Shown here: positions 35,935-47,300 of the stretch, piece after piece
How the letters are laid out: every line of letters starts with the position of its first letter
How positions within the stretch are numbered: position 1 is the stretch's first letter
Origin: Anaerolineae bacterium
GTDB lineage: Bacteria > Chloroflexota > Anaerolineae > Aggregatilineales > J027
Reading direction: 5' to 3'
Length of the DNA: 64,000 nt
Assembly: GCA_019913005.1 (NCBI GenBank)
Contig: JAIOHL010000067.1
Span: forward strand, 1 to 64,000
Notes under the pieces: model-generated
What the model saw: the letters and a program-made list of their open reading frames with translations, nothing else
Databases searched by the model: none
Told to the model about the DNA's origin: nothing
Program-made: the position numbers and the translations under genes

Positions 35935-38561
35935 GGAGTAAGAACATCGCGGGGAATCGGCTCATAAGTTTCGCCATTGTCCAAAGACCACACTAAATGA
36001 ATGCGTGAGTAGTAGGCGGCATCCAATAATCGTACTTCGATGGGATGTCGCCCTGCTTTTAGCTCAAGCATCGTGGTAATGGGCTTATCTCCATCACTGC
36101 CGCTTACAAGGAGCACACCGTCCAGCGAAACCTCTCCAACCGTGAGTACCCGCAGGCCAATGCCATAGACCCCATCGGTTGGGACATTCAAATACCCCTT
36201 CCAAATCACGGTATAGGGACGCAGCATCGGTAATTTATGAAAGTAGACATCCAAAAAGGGATCAATACGTTCTAGTGCAGGCGACCCACTCCATTCCGTA
36301 TTGGCATAAAAATAACCGTGCAAGCCATTATTCGTCACCGGGCCATGATACAACATCCAGTTCGGCACCCCGCTCTTCACCGTATAATTCCGAACCTCCC
36401 ATTCGAGTCCTTGACCGGGGGTTATTTGAATAGCATGGTTGCCCTTTGCTAGTAAACGGCCTTCGCCAGACGGCCACACCTCGCCGTCAATCATCAATTG
36501 CCCTGTTGTGAAAAACCGATATTCGCCATACTGGGGTGCGTATAAAACCCCGGTGCTATCCTCGTTCAGGCCCTGTATCGTGGTGATATCCTCTGGGGTC
36601 AAATCAATTACGTACATCACTGGATCATGAGCAAATTCGCCCCGCACCCCATAATCAGCCGAGGTGATCGTCGTGAATTTGGCATTGGGATACAACACTT
36701 GAGCATATTCATAAGCGAGCCGTTCGGAGAAATGCAGAATAAGCGTAATCGGCCCTGTTGGTGGCGGGATGCGTAATGGTAGGGTGTCAGGGAAATCCAC
36801 TAGCTCTGATTGCTGCTGATAATCCGGGACTAGAAACTGCATATTCGCTTCGCCATACATTTGTGGGCTAATATAAAACCTGCTGTCGGGTCGCGCTCGC
36901 ATGAGTTGGCCCGCGATAGTTGAGGATGTCGAATGGCCTAACCAAACATCTTGATCACGTGCCTGTCGCTCGAAATATTTGTCATAATTGAGATACAGAG
37001 TCGTTCCCAAAAGTATACTCAAAACACCTATCGCTAAGGGCCGCAATTTGGCCCTAATGAAAATCTGTCCGATTTCTTCCAGAGTTAGGGCCGAAAAATA
37101 GCCGATAGCAGGCAAAATCCCAATCGTGCGCAAGCCTTGCGGTGCTTCATGATGGAGGGTTACGAGTCCTGATGCTAAACTGACAATAAACAATCCGATA
37201 AAAAACCATTCCTCGGCGTGGTTAAGATGGCGTAGCGACAACCCAATGCCGAGTACAAAAACAACCCCAGTGATGGCATCCACCATCGGGTCAAAGGGCA
37301 AATTATGGCGACCATTGGCATCACCTTGCACATGGAACATGCGCAAATGTCTATCTAGACTGATGTCGAGAACGTCTTCCAAAGATACCCCCAACCTATT
37401 TTCCTCCCGAAAAACAGAAACTTCCTTGCCGCGATTGGTGTATAGATCAGGGTCCAATTTGTAGAAAACGAGGATCGGCATAAATACCAAAAGTGCTGTT
37501 ATTGCCCCAAAACTAGTCATGAGCAGAGCTTGTGGTTTCCACCAACGCCATGCTATCAGTCCATAAATGACAAGCGGGATAAGGGCAAACCGGAAAGCAG
37601 CATAAAAATAGAGTCCGACTCCTACTGTCAACCCAGCCCACAAAGCATCACGCATCTGCCCATAGCGCACCATACGCATCAAGAAATAGAAGGTCAGCAG
37701 GGTAAAAAAACACGTTTCAACGCCCGTCATGGCAATCCGGCTAAAGGTGATGCTCCACGAAAAGACCGCCATAAAAAATCCCATGAGCAGGCCAAACCAC
37801 CGTCCACGCAGCAGATCTCCCACCAAAAAGGCACTGACAACGGCTGCGACACCAAAAAAAACATGCACAAGGCGTGGGCCAGCCACATTGGTGTCCCCAA
37901 ACACTCGCAGGGCCTGAGCATAGAGCATCAAATGGGGATATGTAATGTTCGGGACAAAAAAGGGGCGAAAGTTTGCATCGTTCAACATTCTACGCGCATC
38001 GAGGAGAGCCAATGCCTCGTCATACCAAATGCCGCTCGGAATATCTGTGAGTTTATAGATACGCAGAAATATCGCTACAAACAGGAGCAGTTGCAAAAAT
38101 GCCGCTGTCACCTGATTAATGACGATCTTCTTGGGGATAGCACGGGTCAATACGACTCCTCCAGCTATCCAAAAAACCACCCCTAAAAGGAAATCATTCC
38201 ATGTGTCTTGAGTAGGAGATAGCTCCGGCTTTGTCTTTAAAAACTCTTGTCCAGACGAGAGAATAAGGCCGAGGCCAATCGCTAAACCTATGATGCCTGC
38301 TACCCGTCGCCAACCGCTCGCAACCCCTAATTGACGTTTCTCAGGATAAGGTTTGGAGGGAAAAATAGGCGTAAAAACCATCATCAGCGAGCTACCCAAT
38401 GCCAACCAGCGTAGCCCTCCCCATAGGTTCAACTCCTCGAAAGATTGGTGAGCCAGATAACTGAGCAATAGGACGATGGGCAGGACGCCAAGCCCCACCC
38501 ATTGATTGTGCTGTATTTTTTTCAGATTTTCGCCAAGAGTTGATAACAAGGTTTGACTCAT
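35928..38561 (-). CDS. GT39-family membrane glycosyltransferase with C-terminal PA14-like domain
   Basis: An 877-residue integral membrane protein with about 12-13 helices in the first 540 residues. The first outer loop has WYDEALA, whose acidic pair fits the catalytic Asp/Glu of GT39/ArnT-type lipid-linked sugar transferases. After a periplasmic-type stretch (540-730), the end (about 735-877) resembles a PA14 domain: VPTDGVYGIGL, LDGVLLVSG and LELKAGRHPIEVR. PA14 domains bind carbohydrate. It is divergent from the giant protein at 38689, suggesting joint function in surface glycan assembly. Donor and acceptor unknown. Confidence 0.78.
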   Translation of the reverse strand: MSQTLLSTLGENLKKIQHNQWVGLGVLPIVLLLSYLAHQSFEELNLWGGLRWLALGSSLMMVFTPIFPSKPYPEKRQLGVASGWRRVAGIIGLAIGLGLILSSGQEFLKTKPELSPTQDTWNDFLLGVVFWIAGGVVLTRAIPKKIVINQVTAAFLQLLLFVAIFLRIYKLTDIPSGIWYDEALALLDARRMLNDANFRPFFVPNITYPHLMLYAQALRVFGDTNVAGPRLVHVFFGVAAVVSAFLVGDLLRGRWFGLLMGFFMAVFSWSITFSRIAMTGVETCFFTLLTFYFLMRMVRYGQMRDALWAGLTVGVGLYFYAAFRFALIPLVIYGLIAWRWWKPQALLMTSFGAITALLVFMPILVFYKLDPDLYTNRGKEVSVFREENRLGVSLEDVLDISLDRHLRMFHVQGDANGRHNLPFDPMVDAITGVVFVLGIGLSLRHLNHAEEWFFIGLFIVSLASGLVTLHHEAPQGLRTIGILPAIGYFSALTLEEIGQIFIRAKLRPLAIGVLSILLGTTLYLNYDKYFERQARDQDVWLGHSTSSTIAGQLMRARPDSRFYISPQMYGEANMQFLVPDYQQQSELVDFPDTLPLRIPPPTGPITLILHFSERLAYEYAQVLYPNAKFTTITSADYGVRGEFAHDPVMYVIDLTPEDITTIQGLNEDSTGVLYAPQYGEYRFFTTGQLMIDGEVWPSGEGRLLAKGNHAIQITPGQGLEWEVRNYTVKSGVPNWMLYHGPVTNNGLHGYFYANTEWSGSPALERIDPFLDVYFHKLPMLRPYTVIWKGYLNVPTDGVYGIGLRVLTVGEVSLDGVLLVSGSDGDKPITTMLELKAGRHPIEVRLLDAAYYSRIHLVWSLDNGETYEPIPRDVLTPY

Positions 38562-38688
38562 GCGAACCTTTTCCTGTTAAGGGATGTCAAGATTTCTAGC
38601 GCAGTGTGTAGATGCTTTATACTATAGGCGATGTTAGCTGCTATGACTGTAAGAAAATCTATTCGATTTTGCACTGCGGAACTGATGG

Positions 38689-41600
38689 ATGAAACAAAAA
38701 AAATACCATTGGCTTGTTTTGGTGGGGATTCTCATTCTGGCGGGATGTTTACGCTATATTGGAATCAATTGGGATTATTATAGCCATAGCCACCCGGACG
38801 AATTATTCCTAACCGCCATCGCCACACGGGTTGGTGATCGCAGTGAATTGCTTGATAACGTCAAAAAACGCTGTGCAGATGACCCCCGCCGCCACGCCTA
38901 TTTTAATACGCGCTGTAGTCCCCTCAATCCCAATAATGTCAATGAAGGCAGCTACGCCTATGGTACTCTGCCAACGTTCATGGTGTATACAGCGGGTGAA
39001 GTGGCGGTAGAAATCACAGGAAATAAGCTCTGGCGCGAATTCGATGGCCTCCACCTTGTTGGGCGTTTTGTCAATGTAATTGCCGATGTGCTGGCAACCC
39101 TGATGGTATTTATCATCGGGCGAAGGCTATTTAGTATCCGAAGCGGACTATTTGCGTCCATGCTCTACGCCGCTGCCGCCCTACCCATTCAGCTTGCCCA
39201 CTATTGGACGGTGGACACGCTTGCCAATCTATTTTTCCTCATCGCGCTCTACGCCGCCGTCGTCATTAGCCAGCGGGGTCGAACATGGGCCTTTATCTTA
39301 TTTGGTTTGGCAGTAGGGGCTGGCGTCGCCTCGCGTATCAACATCGCAATGGCGGCGGGTCTAGCTCCATTGGCGGCTTTTATCTATCTCCGCACGCTCT
39401 ATCTGCAAAAGCCCGATGCCTCGCGCAAATTCCACTTTTTTCAATGGGTACGGGTCGCGCTGCTGTTGGTCATCACAGCGGGGATTGGATTTCTGACCTT
39501 TCGCATTGCCCAACCCTATGCCTTTAAAGGGCCGGATATTTGGGATCTGCAAGGCAATGAAAAATGGTTCGATGATATTGAGTACGTCTCGAAATTATCG
39601 TCCAAGCAGGATGACGGATGGCCGCCTTCGCACCAATTCGCCGGGCGTCTCTCCTATTTTTATCCTTGGGCTAATATGGTGTTGTGGGGCATGGGTCTGC
39701 CACTAGGAATTTTGGCGACTATTGCTTTGATCCAAGCCATCAATAAACAAGTCCAGCAGTGGGAATTGTCGCCTCAGGTGGCTTTGCTAACCGCATGGTT
39801 TATCGCCTATTTTGGGTGGCATGGTCGGCTGCATTATATGACAATGCGCTATTATTTGCCGCTGTATGGCGTATTGTGTCTGCTATTGGCATGGTGGTTG
39901 CTGCAAATCCGGCCCCGTTGGTCAGTACGCCTACGGAAAGTTGTTGTCTTGGCTACATTTTTATGGGCTTTTGTTTTCACGGGCATTTATCGCGCCCCAC
40001 AAACCCGTGTCGAGGCAGCACGTTGGATTGACCAAAACATGCCAGCGGCGGTCACTGGTATTGGTGAGGACGGCACTTGGTATCATTTGACGCCGGGGCG
40101 TGGAATGCGTTATCGCATGGTCACGTATTACAAACCTGAACCCACCTTTGAGCAACTTTCGTATGAGAGCCGTCCCATCACCATCACGGGCGAGGACACA
40201 ATTGTCTTTAAGCGTTTATGGCTGCGTTGGATCGAGTCTACTCCCATTCGCGTGAATGTGCAGTTTGTTGCCTTGGACGACAATGATATTGAAACCGAAT
40301 TGCTGCTTGTTTTCGATGCCACCAGCGAAAATCCCCATGAGATGCGGATAGATTTGCCGCCCGATAAACAAATCGAAGTGAAGCCGGGGGCCTATCGCTG
40401 GAAAATGACGGTTGAATGGGACACGGATGTTCCCATGATTCATATCGTGCCCGCTATTGAATACCTCAACGTTACGAGTGACCTATGGAGTATCGGGGCA
40501 ATTCAGTTGCAACCAACAGGTCGGGCCAACATTATCCGTTATGCCATGACCGACCAAGATTATGCCTTTGGCTTCGTCCTCAAAGATCACGATCAAACCT
40601 TGAAGGGTCTCTATATTGCACACGCCATTGGCCTACCCAGCAACCTAACACTCGAAATTGAAGACGAAAAATACACCGCTAAATTGGCCTCACAAGATTC
40701 CAGCACCAGCCTTTTAGGTGAAGGTCGGTATTTTGAATTTGATGAGCCAATTCGTGTTCCCCATGATACAGCCATCAATATCACCTCGACCTATCCGCTG
40801 TGGTTTACGGGTACGACTATTGCTAGTGAGGGTGAATGGGACTTTTCCACCCCCACCCGTATCTGTTTTGAGGCAGGTAAGGTTACTTTAGGTTATTTCC
40901 CACCGAAGAGATGCCTAAATCGAAGCGGGTATGATGAAGAATGGTATACCGAACTACCCCTGCAAGTAGTTGAACATGATCGGCCCGAAAAACAGCGATG
41001 GATGAGCGACGTGCTGCTGTTGGCCGATTATATGACGATTAGTACCAATCGCATGTATGATGCCTTGACGCGCAATGAAAAACTTTATTGGTTCACGATT
41101 GACTATTATGAGGATTTATTTGGGGAAAAGCTGGGTTATCACCAAATTGCCCGTTTTGATTCCCTCCCCCGTTTCGGCCCTCTGGTCATCCCCGATCAGG
41201 TATTACCCGATTGGCATCTGCCTAGATGGTTAAACGAATTGGAGGCCGAAGAAGCCTTTACGGTGTATGACCATCCAACGATCTATGTCTTGGAGAATAG
41301 GGGTTTTGAGTCTAGCCAAATGACGGCCTTTGCCCCCTTTGTAGATGAGCGCAACCGCATTGATTTGGAGGAGGCTGCCGAACCCACCTATGTTGCACCA
41401 GAGAAAGCGGCGCGAAACCGTGAAATTCAAATACAGGTGGTTCTATTTGCCATAGGCTTCATCGCTATCAGTTGGCTGGCCTTCCCCTTGATGTTTGCCT
41501 TGTTCCCATCCCTACCGTTGCGTGGCTATGGATTAGGGCGTGGTATCTCATGGTTGGTGTTGGCGCTTCTACCGTGGTGGTTGACCGCCGCCTTCCATGT

Positions 41601-43593
41601 ACGCCTGTGGACACGCCTAGCCCTCATCGGTTTTGTAGCGGGTTATCTAGTCGTGATGATAATTTTGTACCTTCGTCAGCGCCAGCAAATTTGGCCCTTT
41701 ATCAAAACTCATTGGCGTGGCATGGTCGCCCTCGATCTAGTCTGGCTAGCCGCCTTCGGGCTAGGCATCGTGATGCGCGGTGTTAATCCCGATTTCTGGC
41801 ATCCATGGTTGGGTGGCGAAAAACATATGGACTTGGCCTATCTAAATGCCGTTTGGCGCACAGGGCAATTTCCACCGCCTAGCCCATGGCTGAGTGGGTT
41901 TGAAATCAATTATTACTATTTGGGATTTGTTGTTGCCGCCATGCCGCTCAAGCTATTCGGCTCGGCTCCCGAATATGGCCCAAATCTCATTCTGGCAGTC
42001 TTTTATGCGACCACCTTGACCCTTGTCTGTAATCTACTCCTGTCAGTTTTGAGCCAAGTCGGACGCCTCCGTTGGCGGATTGTGTTGGCAGGCATGGGGA
42101 CGATATTGGTCATGATCGCGGGGAACTATGGGGCATTCGATTTGGTACTGCAATCCATCGCTAATATGCCCGCCCATCGCTGGTATTGGTACGCCACCCG
42201 CATGATTGCCGAATCAAAAAATGGCGGCGGAGGGATTATTACCGAGGTACCGTTCTTTTCCTTCTTATGGGGTGATTTCCATGCCCATCTGTTTGGATTG
42301 CTGCCCGTCACCATCCTTCTCACACTGTTATGGGTGACATACAAGCAGCGGGCATGGTGGCAGGTGATGGCATTGGGCAGCCTTATCAGCATCATCTATA
42401 TGACCAACACATGGGATATTTTGGTCTATGTGCCGTTGACCCTGCTGGTCATTTTGTTGATTAGCCGTTTTACACAGCGCCTACCTCTACTGCTGGCGCT
42501 ATTTGCTGTTGGGGCGTTAATCACGGTTTGGCCGTATTTGCGGCACACCACACTTGGGGAATATGGCAGCATTAGCCGCTGGGAAGGGCCACGCTCCATA
42601 CTAAAACCCTTCTTGCTGACATGGGGTGCGCCGCTGGCAGTCATGCTGATTTGGCTCGTTCATCGTGTCAAAGCGATTGCTTTGCCAGATGCCGATGCGC
42701 CTGTTGAAATTGGGTTATTCATCTTGGCAGTATTTCCAGCTTTGCAGGTCGGTGGGCAAGATGGTACGTCGGTTTTATTAGTCACCATTTTGCTGCTGGC
42801 CCTATTGTTAGTGGTTTTGGATCGAAAAAACATCGCGCCGCACGGAGGAGTGGCATTCTTCGTAGTCGGCCTCTTGGCGATTGAGCATGTGGTGATCGTT
42901 GGTGACATTGACCGCATGAACACGGGTTTCAAGGTGGCTTTCCAGCTTTGGTTGTGGGCGGGTTTGTTGATTCCTGTGCTGTTGTATCACATGGTACAGC
43001 AGCGCCGCACCTACTTGCTGACAGGTCTTTCCATACTGATTTTACTGCCGGGCCTTGTCTTCCCTTACAAGGCGCTACCCGCCCGTGACAAGGAATCCTA
43101 TACTAAAGATTTTACGCTCGACGGCTATGACTTTATGGATGTGATGCCCTATCCATTGGAGTCCGAAACGATCAGCATTGCCGATGATGAGCCGTTGATT
43201 CGTTATATGCGTTCTCATATCAAAGGTTATCCGGTTATTGCCGAACTGTATACGGGGGAATATCGCTGGAATACGCGCATCGCCAGCTATACGGGCTTGC
43301 CAACTGTTATGGGTTGGGGCAATCACATGCGCCAGCAGTTCCCCCATCAGGCCGAGGAGTTAGAGCAACGTATCGGCGACATTCGGCTGTTCTACACCAC
43401 CACCAGCAAAGACCTCCTATTAAACTTGATACGCAAATATCATATCCAATACATCGTATCCGGCGAATTGGAACATACGATGGATCGTAATGGTCAGTTT
43501 TCGGTCTTGCTCAATTTGGTGACATCGGGGCATTTGTCAGTCGAATATCAAAATAACAACACATGGCTGTTTAAAGTGGAAAAGACAGAATGA
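38689..43593 (+). CDS. Giant membrane protein: GT39-like module plus DUF2298 (Chlor_Arch_YYY) module
   Basis: A 1634-residue polytopic membrane protein. The N-terminal third (about 1-470) has GT39-like features: SHSHPDE after TM1, VNEGSYAYGTLPTF and many helices. A beta-rich soluble region (about 480-900) follows. The C-terminal module (about 920-1634) matches DUF2298, named for the triple tyrosine seen here in INYYYLG, with EKHMDLAYLNA and a DFHAHLFGL loop. DUF2298 proteins are known mainly from Chloroflexota and archaea and are predicted glycosyltransferases. It overlaps the metallophosphoesterase start by four bases. Confidence 0.8.
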   Translation: MKQKKYHWLVLVGILILAGCLRYIGINWDYYSHSHPDELFLTAIATRVGDRSELLDNVKKRCADDPRRHAYFNTRCSPLNPNNVNEGSYAYGTLPTFMVYTAGEVAVEITGNKLWREFDGLHLVGRFVNVIADVLATLMVFIIGRRLFSIRSGLFASMLYAAAALPIQLAHYWTVDTLANLFFLIALYAAVVISQRGRTWAFILFGLAVGAGVASRINIAMAAGLAPLAAFIYLRTLYLQKPDASRKFHFFQWVRVALLLVITAGIGFLTFRIAQPYAFKGPDIWDLQGNEKWFDDIEYVSKLSSKQDDGWPPSHQFAGRLSYFYPWANMVLWGMGLPLGILATIALIQAINKQVQQWELSPQVALLTAWFIAYFGWHGRLHYMTMRYYLPLYGVLCLLLAWWLLQIRPRWSVRLRKVVVLATFLWAFVFTGIYRAPQTRVEAARWIDQNMPAAVTGIGEDGTWYHLTPGRGMRYRMVTYYKPEPTFEQLSYESRPITITGEDTIVFKRLWLRWIESTPIRVNVQFVALDDNDIETELLLVFDATSENPHEMRIDLPPDKQIEVKPGAYRWKMTVEWDTDVPMIHIVPAIEYLNVTSDLWSIGAIQLQPTGRANIIRYAMTDQDYAFGFVLKDHDQTLKGLYIAHAIGLPSNLTLEIEDEKYTAKLASQDSSTSLLGEGRYFEFDEPIRVPHDTAINITSTYPLWFTGTTIASEGEWDFSTPTRICFEAGKVTLGYFPPKRCLNRSGYDEEWYTELPLQVVEHDRPEKQRWMSDVLLLADYMTISTNRMYDALTRNEKLYWFTIDYYEDLFGEKLGYHQIARFDSLPRFGPLVIPDQVLPDWHLPRWLNELEAEEAFTVYDHPTIYVLENRGFESSQMTAFAPFVDERNRIDLEEAAEPTYVAPEKAARNREIQIQVVLFAIGFIAISWLAFPLMFALFPSLPLRGYGLGRGISWLVLALLPWWLTAAFHVRLWTRLALIGFVAGYLVVMIILYLRQRQQIWPFIKTHWRGMVALDLVWLAAFGLGIVMRGVNPDFWHPWLGGEKHMDLAYLNAVWRTGQFPPPSPWLSGFEINYYYLGFVVAAMPLKLFGSAPEYGPNLILAVFYATTLTLVCNLLLSVLSQVGRLRWRIVLAGMGTILVMIAGNYGAFDLVLQSIANMPAHRWYWYATRMIAESKNGGGGIITEVPFFSFLWGDFHAHLFGLLPVTILLTLLWVTYKQRAWWQVMALGSLISIIYMTNTWDILVYVPLTLLVILLISRFTQRLPLLLALFAVGALITVWPYLRHTTLGEYGSISRWEGPRSILKPFLLTWGAPLAVMLIWLVHRVKAIALPDADAPVEIGLFILAVFPALQVGGQDGTSVLLVTILLLALLLVVLDRKNIAPHGGVAFFVVGLLAIEHVVIVGDIDRMNTGFKVAFQLWLWAGLLIPVLLYHMVQQRRTYLLTGLSILILLPGLVFPYKALPARDKESYTKDFTLDGYDFMDVMPYPLESETISIADDEPLIRYMRSHIKGYPVIAELYTGEYRWNTRIASYTGLPTVMGWGNHMRQQFPHQAEELEQRIGDIRLFYTTTSKDLLLNLIRKYHIQYIVSGELEHTMDRNGQFSVLLNLVTSGHLSVEYQNNNTWLFKVEKTE

Positions 43594-44399
43594 TACAACG
43601 GGTCGGTTGGCTCACCGACATTCATCTCAATTTTTTGCCATTGCCACTCGTGAACGAATTTGTCGAAAAACTCAGCCGTCATAAGGTAGATGCTTGGTTA
43701 ATTAGCGGCGACATTGGCGAGTCCGATAATCTCAGTATTTACCTCAAGATCATGGCGGCCAAATTGTCCCAGTCGATCTACTTTGTTTTGGGTAACCATG
43801 ATTTTTACCGGGGTTCAATCTATGGGGTTCGAAACGAGATAAAAGAACTATGTCGCCAAAATCCCAATTTGCATTATCTGAATAACCTTGAATATGTTGA
43901 ACTGACTTCGACTGTTGGGCTTATCGGGCATGACGGTTGGGCCGATTTACAATATGGCAATTTTGCCACTTCGGATGTCTGGATGAACGATTATGTCCTC
44001 ATTCGAGAGTTGGCGAGTCAGAAGAAAGTCGGTCTGCTACCGAGAGTGGCATCACTAGCGGATGAGGCAGCCCAGCATTTTCGACGGGTTTTACCGAGTA
44101 CACTCGAACGCTTTGCACATGTCGTGGTCGTCACCCATGTGCCTCCGTTTCAAGAGGCCTGTTGGCATGAGGGTGGCATCTCCGATGACAATTGGCTGCC
44201 GCATTTTACTTGCAAAGCAGTGGGTGACGTACTGCGCGAGATGATGTTGGCCTATCCCCATCGGCAGATGACGGTGCTGTGTGGGCATACACATGGCAAA
44301 GGGGAGGCACAAATTCTCCCCAATTTGAAGGTCTTAACGGGTGGGGCTGAATATGGCAACCCCACCGTGCAAAAAATCTTCGACTTTACTCCTCGGTAA
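43590..44399 (+). CDS. Calcineurin-like metallophosphoesterase
   Basis: A 269-residue enzyme with the full set of di-metal motifs: LTDIHLNF (D-x-H), SGDIGES, GNHDFY, VTHVPPF and GHTHG. The start overlaps the stop of the giant membrane protein (ATGA), so they are co-translated. It may cleave a phosphodiester or pyrophosphate linkage in glycan or lipid carrier metabolism; this is inferred from coupling. It runs 14 bases into the converging kinase gene. Confidence 0.85.
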   Translation: MIQRVGWLTDIHLNFLPLPLVNEFVEKLSRHKVDAWLISGDIGESDNLSIYLKIMAAKLSQSIYFVLGNHDFYRGSIYGVRNEIKELCRQNPNLHYLNNLEYVELTSTVGLIGHDGWADLQYGNFATSDVWMNDYVLIRELASQKKVGLLPRVASLADEAAQHFRRVLPSTLERFAHVVVVTHVPPFQEACWHEGGISDDNWLPHFTCKAVGDVLREMMLAYPHRQMTVLCGHTHGKGEAQILPNLKVLTGGAEYGNPTVQKIFDFTPR

Positions 44400-47300
44400 C
44401 GGCAAATTCACATGTGCCTGCGCTGATACTGCACGTTGCCAGTGTTTCTTCGCCACGCCGGACATAAAAAACGCTGTTACCATTTGCGGCTGTCCAGAAA
44501 TGGGCGCTTGCCGCACTCTGCCGAATCCATCCCAGTGAATTACGGCATGGAGAAGGCATTACCGCCTCATCACGGGTCACTAATTGGAGACAGGCATCCG
44601 GCAACATCCGTCGTAAATCATCGAGTGAGACATTGGCCGGTAGCCACTGCGCCGTTGAAAATGTTCCAAAAGAATCACCCTCGAATACCAAATCACTGAC
44701 ATTTTGTTGGAAGGGCGAAATATTAAACAGCAAAATGGAATCTGCGGTGTATACCAAACGAATTTGCGGCTGAGTGGGCAGGGTCGGCGATGGTGTTGGC
44801 GTCAGCGTTTGTGCAAGTTCGGCAGGCGTACAGAAAGGTTCAACAATATAGATTTCGCGTTCACTGCACGACAAATCCCGCACCAACCGATTTTCGCGCA
44901 CCCACATCTTGAGTTCTTCAAGCGTATCAATGCGCCATTGGATGATACTGCCATCATCCGAAGCCGAAAATGCCGCCCGTCCGTCGTGGCTAAAGGCGAC
45001 ATGATTTACGCCACCGCGATGACCTTCAAAGCGACGGATTTCTTCCCCCGATTCCAAATCCCACAAAATCACGGTGGTATCGGTTGAACCGGACAGCGCA
45101 GTATTTCCATCGAGGTTGAAAGCGACACTGTTCACCGAGGCGATATGGCGGCGGAATCGGCGAACTTCCGTACCCATTGCCACATCCCACAAGATCAGGC
45201 TTTCATCGGATGACCCCGACAATATCTGCCGTCTGTTCGGGCTAAAGGCGACACTGTTCACCGCGCCCAGATGTCCTGTAAAGCGCTGAATTTCTTCACC
45301 TTGCAACGACCACAAAATGATTGTCCCATCCGCCCCACCGGACAAAATCTGCTGTTCATCAGCACTAAGAGCGAGGCTGAGAACCGCGCTTTCCTGATCG
45401 GTGACTTGCTGGATTTGTGTGCCTGTTTCGACATCCCACACGAGAATCCGACCATCTTCGCCACTTGAAATTACATGGGAGGTGGTATTTTGCCACACGA
45501 GGCTGTAGACCGCGCCTACGTGACCCGCAAATTGGCGAACCTGCTGCCCTGTTGCCACATCCCACAAGATAATTTCCCCGTTATCCGAACCCGATACCAG
45601 CCATTGATTATCAGCATTAAACGTGGCAGCCAAGACCCGGCCCGTATGTCCCTCGAACCGTCGAATTTCCGCACCTGTGGTCAAATCCCATAAAATCAGT
45701 CTGTGATCATCGGCTGCCGAGAGCATCCGCTGGTTATCCGCCGAGATGCTTATATCCCTCACCGCGCCACCATGCCCTAGGTCGGCAAATCGTTGTAGCG
45801 GGGTCTCGTTCTCCCACTCCCACACCATCCACACACGATTGAGACCACCCGCTAGAATATTAAATCCTGTTGGGGTCGCCGCCATATCCATGCCAAAAAT
45901 CGCGCCTGCGCTGGGGTCGTTGTAGCGATGGAGAATCTCGCCTGTTTCCCGATCCCATAAAACCAATGTGCCATTTTCAGCCGCCGATAGGAATTGCGTG
46001 CCATCGGGACTGAATTGAGCGCGGGTAATCGGAGAATCTTGACCCGTGAAGCTGCGAACACGGGTGGCAGTCTGAATATCCCACAGCACCAATATCCCAT
46101 CGGTTGAGCCGGAGAGGATACTGCCACCACGTGGGCTAAATTCTGCACTGGTTACTGGGCCGCCGTGCCCCTCAAATCGAATGACTTCCTCGCCTGTCGA
46201 AACATCCCACAAAATCAGACTGCTATCCTCAAATCCGCCGAGTGCCTGCTGACCATCAAGGCTGAATGCGACAGCATAGACTCGGCCTTCGTAGCCCTCA
46301 AAGCGCCGAATTTCTTCGCCCGTCAGCAAATTCCACAGAATCAATAATCCATCCTGTGATCCAGTCAGCGCTGTCTCCCCATTGGGGCTAATCGCCACGC
46401 TGGTCACCGGGCTGGTATGACCTTCCAAGCGCAGCACGACCTGACCCGACAGTACATTCCACCAAATCGCCGTCGTATCGTTCGAGCCAGTCAAGGCAAA
46501 CTGCCCGTCAAAATTAAATTCGATGCTTGTCACCGGGGCTGTATGCCCGACGAGACGATTGATAACCTGCCCTGTCTCAACCGCCCACAAAATGACTGAG
46601 CCATCCAGCGAACCTGTTAGAAGGGTACGACCATCGGGGCTAGCCGCTAAATCCCCGTTAGGAGCGCCCCGTCCACTGAATTGTTCTGTCACCGCGCCGG
46701 GGTGTATATCCCATTGCAACAGGGCCATATCATCCGCGCCAGAAAATACGGTCAGGCCATCGGGGCTAACCGCCACCGTATTGACGTTCGCCACATGTCC
46801 TCTAAGCGTATACAGCAGGTCACCAGATTCGACCTCCCAGATTTTGAGTGTGTCATCCGCCGAAGCCGAAACAAATCGCAGGCCATCGGGGGTAAAAGCG
46901 ATAGCTCGCACCCAGTTGGTATGTCCCTCGAAACGGTGGATTTCTTGGCCCGTTGCCATATCCCACAAAATGAGTCGGGAATCATCCGCCCCGCTCAAAA
47001 TGGAGCGACCATCTGGGCTAAAGGCGACAGCCCGTACCCAATCGGTATGCCCTTCAAAACGGCGGATTTCACGACCCGCGACCATATCCCACAACACGAC
47101 AATCCCCTGCCGACTGTCCGTGCCATTTTCTACGGAACCCGACAGCGCTGTTAATCCATCCGGGCTAAAGGCGACACTAGCAACTGGGCCGAGATTGCCA
47201 GAGAGTTTTTGAAGCTGGGTGCCGGTTTCAATATCCCATAAAATCAGAGTGGTATCGCCTGAGCCAGACAGGGCGTGTTTTCCATCGGGACTAAAAGCGA

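Noticed and set aside
38600-38678. CGCAGTG/CACTGCG inverted repeat between the two giant membrane genes
   Set aside because: Seven-bp arms about 65 bases apart are within chance expectation; no promoter alignment supports it.
46523-47212. Open frame of 229 codons opposite the WD40 region
   Set aside because: Repeating antisense of WD repeats; repetitive coding DNA keeps stops out of other frames.
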